6,751 nucleotides of DNA from Bacillota bacterium. Its GTDB lineage: Bacteria > Bacillota_C > Negativicutes > CTSoil-072. The stretch spans positions 1 to 6,751 of the forward strand of contig JAGFXW010000140.1 of the NCBI GenBank assembly GCA_017861495.1, written 5' to 3'. Shown here in pieces: positions 1 through 5,865 of this stretch (the stretch's first letter is position 1; the number at the start of each line of letters is the position of its first letter). The notes beneath the pieces were generated by a model that saw nothing but the letters and a program-made list of their open reading frames with translations, ran no database searches and was not told the DNA's origin. A program made the position numbers and the translations under genes.

Positions 1-332
1 TACTGCAGGGTAAAACCCAGCAGGTCAAAATCACGAATGGCGCAGAGGCTGTCCAAAGAAAATAGCGGAATTTGCTGTTTTCGCATTTCGGCTTCCATGT
101 CCACCCATGTCGCATAGACCCGTTCCGCCACAATATCCGGTTGTTGATTCAAAACTTCATATAAAATTTTCAGCCCTAGGTTTGACATGCCGACTTCGTA
201 CACATCCGGCATCGCCAAAGCAAATTTGACCTTCATCTGCGAGTGGTCTTTCACCACACTGTTCAGTTCATTGCCGGTATAACGCCCCGGTTTGATTACC
301 CGGTGCAATGTGTCGGGAGGAAGAGTAATCAT
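1..332 (-). CDS. TIGR03960-family B12-binding domain/radical SAM protein, N-terminal part (cut by window edge)
   Basis: Only the first 110 codons are inside the window; the frame is open to base 1, so the gene continues to the left. The visible protein starts MITLPPDTLHRVIKPGRYTG and holds a segment at about residues 36-62 with the core MPDVYEVGMSNLGLKILYEV, then ERVYATWVDMEAEM (70-83) and a GFTLQ turn (106-110). This pattern is what I know from the N-terminal cobalamin-binding-like region of the TIGR03960 radical SAM proteins of Clostridia and relatives. The radical SAM CxxxCxxC cluster would lie beyond the window and cannot be checked. The start at 332 is chosen because GAGGG lies 5 nt upstream; another in-frame ATG four codons earlier (344) has no ribosome site. 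The family usually sits near mre/min/rodA and ahead of a TIGR03936 protein and ribonuclease G. Its substrate is not established to my knowledge. Family recognition is by memory, not a search. Confidence 0.85.
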   Translation of the reverse strand, partial: MITLPPDTLHRVIKPGRYTGNELNSVVKDHSQMKVKFALAMPDVYEVGMSNLGLKILYEVLNQQPDIVAERVYATWVDMEAEMRKQQIPLFSLDSLCAIRDFDLLGFTLQ

Positions 333-337
333 AAACG

Positions 338-342
338 CCCTC
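338..342 (-). promoter_or_regulatory. Ribosome binding site of the radical SAM gene
   Basis: GAGGG on the minus strand, 5 nt before the ATG at 332. It decides for this ATG over the in-frame ATG at 344, which would overlap the site. Confidence 0.6.
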
Positions 343-377
343 ATTTCTGTATTCAAAATTGATCCAATTAGAAAACC

Positions 378-413
378 CGGCTTACGCCGAGCTTTAAGAG
401 ACGGCGTAAGCCG
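378..413 (-). terminator. Perfect 12-bp stem-loop (hairpin I), possible intrinsic terminator
   Basis: The arms CGGCTTACGCCG (378-389) and CGGCGTAAGCCG (402-413) are exact reverse complements around a 12-nt loop (390-401). Read on the minus strand, the stem is followed by GGTTTTCTAATT, a short T run that would suit a weak rho-independent terminator just ahead of the radical SAM gene. On the plus strand no T run follows. A further AACC/GGTT pairing (374-377 with 416-419) can extend the stem past a 2-nt bulge, but it would use up part of the T run. Each arm is also itself an inverted repeat (CGGC-N4-GCCG), so two small hairpins are an alternative fold. The inverted repeat is certain; the terminator role is inferred. 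Confidence 0.45.
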
Positions 414-427
414 TTGGTTGCACTTAT

Positions 428-463
428 GTCCATCAGGCAAAATTTATATACTGCCTGATGGAC
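428..463. repeat. Perfect 12-bp inverted repeat with 12-nt loop (hairpin II)
   Basis: GTCCATCAGGCA (428-439) and TGCCTGATGGAC (452-463) are exact reverse complements separated by a 12-nt AT-rich loop (440-451). No T run follows on either strand (ATAAG on minus, CAAGAA on plus), so it does not look like an intrinsic terminator. It shares the 12-12-12 geometry of the neighbouring hairpin at 378-413 but not its sequence. It could be an RNA processing or stability element, a protein-binding palindrome, or part of a dispersed palindromic repeat; the sequence alone does not tell which. Confidence 0.7.
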
Positions 464-469
464 CAAGAA

Positions 470-492
470 GCCCCGGCCAGGTAAGCCAGGGC
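470..492 (-). terminator. GC-rich stem-loop directly after rodA (hairpin III), candidate terminator
   Basis: On the minus strand GCCCTGGC (492-485) pairs with GCCGGGGC (477-470) across a 7-nt loop, giving an 8-bp stem with seven Watson-Crick pairs and one G-T pair. It starts 5 nt after the rodA stop codon and is followed by TTCTTGG. Position and GC content fit an intrinsic terminator ending the rodA transcript, but the T tract is short and interrupted, so termination would probably be partial. Confidence 0.4.
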
Positions 493-497
493 GATCG

Positions 498-1604
498 TTA
501 AAACATGATTTTTTGCCGTCGCATATAAATATTGAGTAAAATGCCGATGCTGACCATATTGGTGGTCAGAGCACTCACCCCATAACTCATTAACGGCAAA
601 GGAATACCGGTGACCGGCATAATCCCGGTTGTCATACCGACGTTGACCAGGACATGGAACGTAAGCATGGAAGTAATCCCTGTCGCCAGCAAAGTGCCAA
701 AATTGTCTTTGGCCGCATCCGCGATTTTTACGCCCCGGTATAATAAAATCAGATAAAGAAGCAGCACGACAAAACAGCCGACGAACCCCAATTCCTCACC
801 GATTACCGCAAAAATGAAATCCGTATGGTTTTCCGGCAAGAAATTAAGCTGGCTCTGTGTTCCGGCAAACAACCCCTTGCCAAACAACATCCCAGATCCA
901 ATCGCAATTTTCGATTGAATAATATGGTACCCCGATCCCAGAGGATCCACATTGGGATCAATAAAAACAGTAAGCCGCTGTTTTTGGTAATCTTTTAGAA
1001 AATGCCAAAACACAGGCATAATGGCCATTCCGGCGCCAAAAATCATCATGAGAAGTTTAGACGGAATCCCGGCAATATAAATCATACCAAACAAAATAGC
1101 CAAAAACACCAGCGATGTGCCCAGATCGGGTTGTTTCAAAACCAACAAAAACGGGATCCCGACAAACAGAAAAATCGGCAGAATATCCCGCCATGTGTCA
1201 AGATGGCTGGATTTTTTATCCAATAAATACGCCAAGGCAATAATCATGATCAACTTAGAAAACTCCGACGGCTGAAGGGAAATCGGTCCGAGCTGGATCC
1301 AGCGCTGCGCTCCCAACGCAGAATGGCCGACAAACATAACCGCCAATAACATGACAACATTCACGATATACAACGGGCCGGCAAAGCGTTCCAAGTTTTT
1401 ATAATCAAAATTCAACGTCGCCACAATCAACAGCATGTTGATTAGAGCAAACAACCCTTGTCGCTGAACATACAAATAACGATTTTCATTCGATAGATTG
1501 GCATGCGTAGCACTGGCAATGATCGTTAAACTGATGAGAATCAGCAGTCCAGTCACACCAATCAAGACCCAATCAAGATTTCTTAATAAACGCCGGTTTA
1601 ACAT
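498..1604 (-). CDS. rodA: Rod-shape-determining peptidoglycan glycosyltransferase RodA (SEDS family)
   Basis: This 368-residue polytopic membrane protein has the usual RodA length and about ten hydrophobic segments. SEDS glycosyltransferases polymerise lipid II into glycan strands at the outer face of the cytoplasmic membrane, paired with a class B PBP, here the PBP2 encoded in the same cluster. Visible family motifs are GAQRWIQLG (98-106), QPSEFSK (111-117), KQPDLGTSL (157-165), the loop LPENHTDFIFAVIGEELG (256-273), which carries the presumed catalytic Asp262, and the C-terminal PVTGIPLPLMSYGVSALTTN (330-349). The last is normally SYGGS; the second Gly is Val here. The start at 1604 is an ATG with GGAAGG 6 nt upstream. 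A candidate promoter lies in the 80-nt gap separating it from minE, so it may be transcribed both by read-through and on its own. FtsW is the alternative SEDS member, but the mre/mrdA context and sequence favour RodA. Confidence 0.96.
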   Translation of the reverse strand: MLNRRLLRNLDWVLIGVTGLLILISLTIIASATHANLSNENRYLYVQRQGLFALINMLLIVATLNFDYKNLERFAGPLYIVNVVMLLAVMFVGHSALGAQRWIQLGPISLQPSEFSKLIMIIALAYLLDKKSSHLDTWRDILPIFLFVGIPFLLVLKQPDLGTSLVFLAILFGMIYIAGIPSKLLMMIFGAGMAIMPVFWHFLKDYQKQRLTVFIDPNVDPLGSGYHIIQSKIAIGSGMLFGKGLFAGTQSQLNFLPENHTDFIFAVIGEELGFVGCFVVLLLYLILLYRGVKIADAAKDNFGTLLATGITSMLTFHVLVNVGMTTGIMPVTGIPLPLMSYGVSALTTNMVSIGILLNIYMRRQKIMF

Positions 1605-1639
1605 TTCTTACCTTCCATCCCAGATCATACTCTTTGTCT

Positions 1640-1668
1640 ATTATAATAGGATTTTCTACCAGCGTCCA
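1640..1668 (-). promoter_or_regulatory. Candidate sigma-A promoter for rodA
   Basis: On the minus strand a perfect -10 TATAAT (1645-1640) lies 17 nt downstream of TGGACG (1668-1663), which matches four of six bases of the TTGACA -35 consensus. Initiation would fall near 1633, leaving a leader of roughly 30 nt that contains the rodA ribosome site GGAAGG (1616-1611). The -10 sits inside a perfect 12-nt palindrome, CTATTATAATAG (1638-1649). The plus strand therefore also shows TATAAT, but without a matching -35. Placement in the widest gap of the min-rodA part supports the call; it is still a motif-only prediction. Confidence 0.5.
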
Positions 1669-1684
1669 GTCTCAAACAAAGACA

Positions 1685-1960
1685 CTACTGTATCGATATC
1701 CCCCGTTTCATACGGTTTACGGGAATATTGGCAACAATAGCTACGGAAGATTTGGATTTCGTCAAACTGACTTCCATTTCCTGTTCATTAATTTCCATAT
1801 AGTTTGATATCACTTTGATCATATCGTCTTTCAACGTTTCCATAAACTGCGGGGAAACATTCACACGATCATGAACCAATACCAACCGCAATCTTTCCTT
1901 GGCAATATTTTTTGAACCGGAAGATTCTTTGCCGAACAATTTCAAGATCAAATCAAGCAT
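1685..1960 (-). CDS. minE: Cell division topological specificity factor MinE
   Basis: MinE binds membrane-attached MinD, stimulates its ATPase and drives the pole-to-pole movement of MinCD, freeing mid-cell for the FtsZ ring. The 91-residue protein has the family's size and layout: an amphipathic N-terminus (MLDLILKLFG, 1-10) that can act as membrane anchor, the MinD-contacting segment AKERLRLVLVHDR (20-32), and a C-terminal dimerisation part with MEVSLTKSKSSVAIVANIPV (61-80). I place the start at the ATG at 1960. A GTG at 1969 in the same frame would add three residues, but it lies inside the AGGAAGGTGG ribosome site and so has no site of its own. The ribosome site overlaps the minD stop codon, with 13 nt between the two coding regions, so the two genes are probably co-translated. 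Confidence 0.95.
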   Translation of the reverse strand: MLDLILKLFGKESSGSKNIAKERLRLVLVHDRVNVSPQFMETLKDDMIKVISNYMEINEQEMEVSLTKSKSSVAIVANIPVNRMKRGISIQ

Positions 1961-1965
1961 AGTGT

Positions 1966-1975
1966 CCACCTTCCT
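1966..1975 (-). promoter_or_regulatory. Ribosome binding site of minE
   Basis: AGGAAGGTGG on the minus strand ends 5 nt before the ATG at 1960 and overlaps the minD TAG stop (1976-1974). It also contains the GTG at 1969, which argues against that codon being the start. Confidence 0.65.
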
Positions 1976-2765
1976 ATAATCTCAAAAATTTTTTCACTCT
2001 ACTGAAAAAACTATCGCGAACTTCCAACGACATCAAGGGAACCGTCTCACCGGATAACCGTCTGACAATATTTTTATACGCCGTACTGGCCAAAGAACCC
2101 GGCTGGGTGACTGCCGGTTCCCCTCGGTTGGTGGAAATAACAATATATTCGTCTTCCGGAATGACACCCAATAAATCAATCGCCAAAATATCAATGATAT
2201 CGTCAATGTCCATCATATCGCCTTTTTTTACCATTTGCGGTCGAATGCGGTTGACGATCAATTTCGGATCCGATTTTCCTTCCGACTCTAACAAACCGAT
2301 GATGCGGTCGGCATCCCGTACAGCCGATACCTCTGGCGTAGTGACGATGATTGCTGCGGTCGCACCGGCGATTGCATTGCGAAAACCTTGTTCGATTCCA
2401 GCCGGACAATCGATAATTACATAGTCAAATTCGCGGGACAGTTCTTCGCACAATTGCTGCATCTGTTCCGGATTCACCGCATTTTTATCCCGCGTCTGCG
2501 CCGCCGGTAAAAGATAGAGGGTTTCATAGCGTTTGTCACGGATCAAGGCTTGTTTTAAACGGCAATTTCCTTCTACGACATCAACCAAATCGTATACAAT
2601 CCGGTTTTCCAATCCCATTACGACATCTAGATTCCGCAAACCGATATCTGCATCGATTAACGCTACCCGTTTTCCCGACAACGCAAATCCTGTTCCGAGG
2701 TTGGCCGCTGTCGTCGTCTTGCCTACGCCGCCTTTACCGGATGTAATTACTAATACCTCTCCCAT
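1974..2765 (-). CDS. minD: Septum site-determining ATPase MinD
   Basis: MinD is a ParA/MinD-type ATPase that dimerises with ATP on the membrane, recruits MinC and is released by MinE. The 263-residue protein shows the deviant Walker A motif GKGGVGKTT (10-18) with both the signature Lys11 and Lys16, the switch I region LIDADIGLRNLD (36-47), the Walker B/switch II segment VIIDCPAGIE (116-125), and the C-terminal amphipathic membrane-targeting sequence FFSRVKKFLRL (253-263). Length is typical. The ATG at 2765 is preceded by GAGGAGG with 10-nt spacing, in a 32-nt gap after minC. All expected functional elements are present, so the protein should be active and membrane-cycling. Confidence 0.97.
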   Translation of the reverse strand: MGEVLVITSGKGGVGKTTTAANLGTGFALSGKRVALIDADIGLRNLDVVMGLENRIVYDLVDVVEGNCRLKQALIRDKRYETLYLLPAAQTRDKNAVNPEQMQQLCEELSREFDYVIIDCPAGIEQGFRNAIAGATAAIIVTTPEVSAVRDADRIIGLLESEGKSDPKLIVNRIRPQMVKKGDMMDIDDIIDILAIDLLGVIPEDEYIVISTNRGEPAVTQPGSLASTAYKNIVRRLSGETVPLMSLEVRDSFFSRVKKFLRL

Positions 2766-2797
2766 ATATTGTAATCCTCCTCATATATATCCAATCG

Positions 2798-3424
2798 TTA
2801 CTCTGCTGGTTCAATCGTCACAGCGCCGTCAATAATACGAGCGATTTCCGGATATTCCGGATTATTCAGCTGATCCGGCGCCCGCGCAATCACACCAGCA
2901 ATCCGTATTTGGCTGGCCAATAACCGATTCGCTTTGATCGTCGCTTCCCGGTTGCCATACGCACCGGCATGGGCAATGCCCCGGCAGGTACCCAAAACAA
3001 CGATATCGCCGCCGGCGATAATTTCCGCCCCTGGGTTTACGTCTCCAATGACAAGCACCGAATGATCGGAAACGACCTTTTGCCCGCCCCGCAGTGTTTT
3101 TTCAACAATTAAGGTCTGGGCGGCGGAAGTTTCGTCGTCCGGTTGGGCCATACCCTCTTCGGTATCGGTTGCTTTTGCCGTCATCTCGATTGCTTCCCAG
3201 AAAAGTCCATATTCCGAAAAAACAGCCGTGAGTTGGTCCTGTTCTTCCTTGTTCAGCCTCTGTTCCGCCATCGGAATCTGGATGATACTGCCTTTGCCGA
3301 AAAAAGTCGCAGAAGCAGCTAATTTCGCCTGAATTTGATTTAAAGCTTCGGTAAACTGTAGTTGATCCGGAATAAGCAGTTGTAAATTGCCGCCGATTCC
3401 TTTAAACATTACGTCTTGTCGCAT
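2798..3424 (-). CDS. minC: Septum site-determining protein MinC
   Basis: MinC is the FtsZ inhibitor recruited to the membrane by MinD. From the ATG at 3424 the protein has 208 residues. The N-terminal FtsZ-antagonist domain covers about 1-80 (MRQDVMFKGIGGNLQLLIPD at its start). An acidic, low-complexity linker covers about 82-104. The C-terminal right-handed beta-helix (about 105-208) carries the MinD-binding RGGQ turn (112-115, RSGQ in E. coli) and GDVNPGAEIIAGGDIVVLGT (127-146). The frame is open further upstream to an ATG at 3475, but AGGAGA with a 6-nt spacer immediately precedes 3424, and the protein then begins as other MinC proteins do. It follows mrdA after 66 nt in which I see no convincing promoter, so it is probably read from the mre transcript. 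Confidence 0.95.
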   Translation of the reverse strand: MRQDVMFKGIGGNLQLLIPDQLQFTEALNQIQAKLAASATFFGKGSIIQIPMAEQRLNKEEQDQLTAVFSEYGLFWEAIEMTAKATDTEEGMAQPDDETSAAQTLIVEKTLRGGQKVVSDHSVLVIGDVNPGAEIIAGGDIVVLGTCRGIAHAGAYGNREATIKANRLLASQIRIAGVIARAPDQLNNPEYPEIARIIDGAVTIEPAE

Positions 3425-3430
3425 TATTTT

Positions 3431-3436
3431 TCTCCT
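3431..3436 (-). promoter_or_regulatory. Ribosome binding site of minC
   Basis: AGGAGA on the minus strand, 6 nt before the ATG at 3424. It sets this start rather than the in-frame ATG at 3475, which would add 17 residues foreign to the family. Confidence 0.7.
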
Positions 3437-3490
3437 AAATACACTGTAACAAATCAACCCTTGACTATGAGGCATTTCTTATTCTATTCA

Positions 3491-5326
3491 TTATAAAACC
3501 GTATGCGGTTTATAGATACGCGGAGCATCGCTCTGGTTTGGCTGATTTAAATTAAACGCAGCCTCCATGATTTTTCGGGCAATTGGCGCCGCAGAAGAAG
3601 AGCCAAACCCGCCTTGCTCTACAATAACAACAACAGCCACCCGCGGATCTTCATACGGACCATAGGCTACAAACCAGCCATGGTCATCGCCATGGAAATT
3701 TTCCGTCGTTCCGGTTTTTCCGGCAATATTGATTGGAAAATTAGCAAAGACGTCTCCTGCCGTTCCGCCTGCTTGCGCAACTTCCCGCAACGCCTCACGG
3801 ATTAATTGCAAATTTCCGGCCGACAGAGCGATACTGCCAACTTCCTCCGGCGCAAACTTCTTTATAACTTCGCCATTGGGCGATAAAATCCTGTTCACCA
3901 AGTACGGGCGGTAACGGTGGCCGCCATTGGCAATTTCACTGATTAACACTGCCATTTGCAAAGGAGTGGCCAACTGGAATCCCTGACCGATCGCCGCGTC
4001 AAACGTTTCCGACAAATACCAGTCTTCCCCATACACCTTTTGCTTATAGCGGCGATTCGCTACCAAACCGTCGGATTCGCCAGGCAAGTTAATTCCCGTA
4101 TATTGGCCTAAGCCAAACATTCTGGCGTATTTTTCCAGATTGTCAATACCCAGACGGTTTCCCATTTCATAGAAATAGACGTTATCCGATTTGGCCAGCG
4201 CTTCCTTAAAATTAATCCAACCCAACGCTTCTCCTTCGGAATTGCCTTTCGGTATCAGCCAATGCTGACCAGAATCGAAGATCTTTTCATCCGGAGTCAC
4301 TTTGCCCATTTCCAACGCCGCAGCTCCAGTTACAATCTTGAAAGTAGAGCCCGGCGAGTACTCGCCGGAAATTGCTTTGTTATCCATTGGATGATTGGGA
4401 TTGTCATTTAATACTTTCCAATCTTTACTCGAAATTCCTGTAGAAAACAAATTGGGATTAAAGGTTGGCCGGCTTGCCATCGCCAGGATTTCTCCCGTTT
4501 GCGGGTTAATTACGACCGCTGCCGCCGCCTGTGCCCGTTTAAAGCGGGATTCGGTTTGCAGATACTTCAATTGTTCGTCCAGCGCAATTTCGGCAGCCTT
4601 CTGTATGCGGTAATCAATCGTCAAGACCAGGTTGCTGCCCGGAACCGGCTCTTTTCTGCCCAAAACCTGGACAGAACGGCCGGTAACATCCACCTCAACC
4701 TGTCCGCCGCCATCAACACCGCGCGCCTCGGAATCATATACGCTTTCCAAGCCGGTTTTGCCGATAATATCCCTTTGTTTATAGCCAGCTGCTTTTTTTC
4801 TGCTTAATTCGTCGTCATTAATCTCACTGACGTAGCCAAACACATGGGCGGCTAATTCATTGTACACATAATTACGGATCGACTGAATCTCAATGACCAC
4901 ACCGGGTAATTCACTCCGGTGTTCCTCAATGCGAGTCACGATATCCGGGCCAATGTCCGCTTTTATACGCACCGGATCAAAAGAACTGGTCTGTTGACTG
5001 ATCTTTTGCCGTATTTCGGTTTCATTCATGCCTAAAATAAGCGCCAATTGCGAAATAACGCCGTCATTGACCGGCCCCGCGGCTGGCAGCAACGAAACTG
5101 TGAACCCGGGCCGGTTAGAAACCATCGGAATCCCGTTGCGGTCAAAAAATGTGCCGCGGGGCGCCATAACCGGTATCAGGCGCAACCGGTTGCCATCCGC
5201 CAATTGCGTGTACATTTTGCCCTGTACAATTTGCATATATCCAACTCGTCCGACCAAAACCAAAAAAACAAGCACCACCAGAAGCGCTAATACCTGCAAC
5301 CGGTTTTGCAAATTTCTTACCAGCAA
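3491..5326 (-). CDS. mrdA: Penicillin-binding protein 2, elongasome DD-transpeptidase (class B PBP)
   Basis: PBP2 crosslinks peptide stems of new side-wall peptidoglycan, working with RodA, MreC and MreD. The 611-residue protein has one N-terminal membrane segment (about 11-31), a non-catalytic pedestal/dimerisation domain with RLRLIPVMAPRGTFFDRNG (47-65) and GKTGLES (189-195), and a C-terminal penicillin-binding domain. All three active-site motifs are present: STFK (nucleophile Ser327, Lys330), SDN (380-382) and KTGT (537-540). Length fits the family. The start is TTG at 5326; the frame is closed by TAA TAA shortly upstream, no ATG or GTG lies between, and AAGGGAG stands 10 nt before it. 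It follows mreD after 47 nt. The cluster position and RodA partner separate it from FtsI/SpoVD. No C-terminal PASTA domain is seen, and the tail after about 592 is short and polar. Confidence 0.96.
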   Translation of the reverse strand: MLVRNLQNRLQVLALLVVLVFLVLVGRVGYMQIVQGKMYTQLADGNRLRLIPVMAPRGTFFDRNGIPMVSNRPGFTVSLLPAAGPVNDGVISQLALILGMNETEIRQKISQQTSSFDPVRIKADIGPDIVTRIEEHRSELPGVVIEIQSIRNYVYNELAAHVFGYVSEINDDELSRKKAAGYKQRDIIGKTGLESVYDSEARGVDGGGQVEVDVTGRSVQVLGRKEPVPGSNLVLTIDYRIQKAAEIALDEQLKYLQTESRFKRAQAAAAVVINPQTGEILAMASRPTFNPNLFSTGISSKDWKVLNDNPNHPMDNKAISGEYSPGSTFKIVTGAAALEMGKVTPDEKIFDSGQHWLIPKGNSEGEALGWINFKEALAKSDNVYFYEMGNRLGIDNLEKYARMFGLGQYTGINLPGESDGLVANRRYKQKVYGEDWYLSETFDAAIGQGFQLATPLQMAVLISEIANGGHRYRPYLVNRILSPNGEVIKKFAPEEVGSIALSAGNLQLIREALREVAQAGGTAGDVFANFPINIAGKTGTTENFHGDDHGWFVAYGPYEDPRVAVVVIVEQGGFGSSSAAPIARKIMEAAFNLNQPNQSDAPRIYKPHTVL

Positions 5327-5336
5327 ATTACTAACA

Positions 5337-5343
5337 CTCCCTT
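5337..5343 (-). promoter_or_regulatory. Ribosome binding site of mrdA
   Basis: AAGGGAG on the minus strand, 10 nt before the TTG at 5326. It supports the non-ATG start, for which no alternative upstream start exists before an in-frame stop. Confidence 0.5.
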
Positions 5344-5373
5344 ATTATCCAGAAACCATTTAGAAAAGTAAGG

Positions 5374-5865
5374 CTAAACGGGCTGCGCCAGACGGCGGCT
5401 GTAAAAATAGATCGCATAATGGATCGGAATCGCTGTCAGCATATTATAAAACGCTGCTGGGATTACCTGTTGGATAAAATAAGCAAACATATCCATCGGG
5501 TAGCCTGACAAGAGCAAGAAAAACATCGTAAACAGCCCCTGGAAAACAGTGGCTGCCATGACAGCGAACAATGGCAGCAAAATATTTTCTTTAAAAACAT
5601 TACGCTCAGCCAAGCCAAACAAATAACCTGTCAACATTTTCGGCAAAAGATTGAGGCCAAAAATAGCCCCGGACGCCAAATCCTGCAGTAATCCGGCAAA
5701 AAAGCCCAGTCCGATTGCCGTATCCTTGCCAAACAGCAGCCCTGCCGAAACCACAGCCGCCAGCAAAAGATCCGGACGATGTCCACCTGTAAACAACAAC
5801 GGTAAAATTGTCGCCTGTATCACAAGCAGTATCAGCACCAACACAAACCAGAATGCCGCCCTCAT
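5374..5865 (-). CDS. mreD: Rod shape-determining protein MreD
   Basis: MreD is an integral membrane protein of the elongasome that binds MreC and helps control PBP2-RodA activity. The 163-residue product is almost wholly hydrophobic, with about five to six membrane segments: one at the N-terminus (RAAFWFVLVLILLVIQATIL), later ones around LLLAAVVSAGLLFG and LPLFAVMAATVFQGLFTMFF, and a positively charged C-terminal end (SRRLAQPV). Size and the HRPDLLLA and GLLQDLASGAIFGLN segments fit the family. The ATG at 5865 shares its A with the mreC stop codon (TGATG). A GTG one codon earlier (5868) is an equally possible start because GGGGG lies 7 nt from it and 10 nt from the ATG; either way translation is coupled to mreC. 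Confidence 0.93.
   Translation of the reverse strand: MRAAFWFVLVLILLVIQATILPLLFTGGHRPDLLLAAVVSAGLLFGKDTAIGLGFFAGLLQDLASGAIFGLNLLPKMLTGYLFGLAERNVFKENILLPLFAVMAATVFQGLFTMFFLLLSGYPMDMFAYFIQQVIPAAFYNMLTAIPIHYAIYFYSRRLAQPV

Noticed and set aside
378..463. CRISPR array or riboswitch in the spacer
   Set aside because: The two hairpins do not share sequence, so there are no direct repeats, and I recognise no known riboswitch core; the pairing is simple stem-loops.
292..501. Plus-strand open frame of 69 codons across the rodA-radical SAM spacer
   Set aside because: It starts with TTG without a ribosome site, runs antisense into the radical SAM start and through the hairpins, and its product is not protein-like.
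2107..2424. Plus-strand 105-codon open frame antisense to minD
   Set aside because: It is a shadow of the well-supported minD frame, with no ribosome site and an unusual composition.
3425..3475. N-terminal extension of MinC to an ATG at 3475
   Set aside because: The extra residues do not resemble MinC and the strong AGGAGA site sits inside the extension, 6 nt before the ATG at 3424.
3425..3490. Possible promoter between mrdA and minC (TTGATT and TATTTA on the minus strand)
   Set aside because: The two hexamers are only 10 nt apart, and a 17-nt spacing gives a -35 matching just two of six bases.
5327..5373. Possible promoter before mrdA (GATAAT on the minus strand)
   Set aside because: The best -35 matches three of six bases, and initiation would fall on the ribosome binding site, leaving no usable leader.
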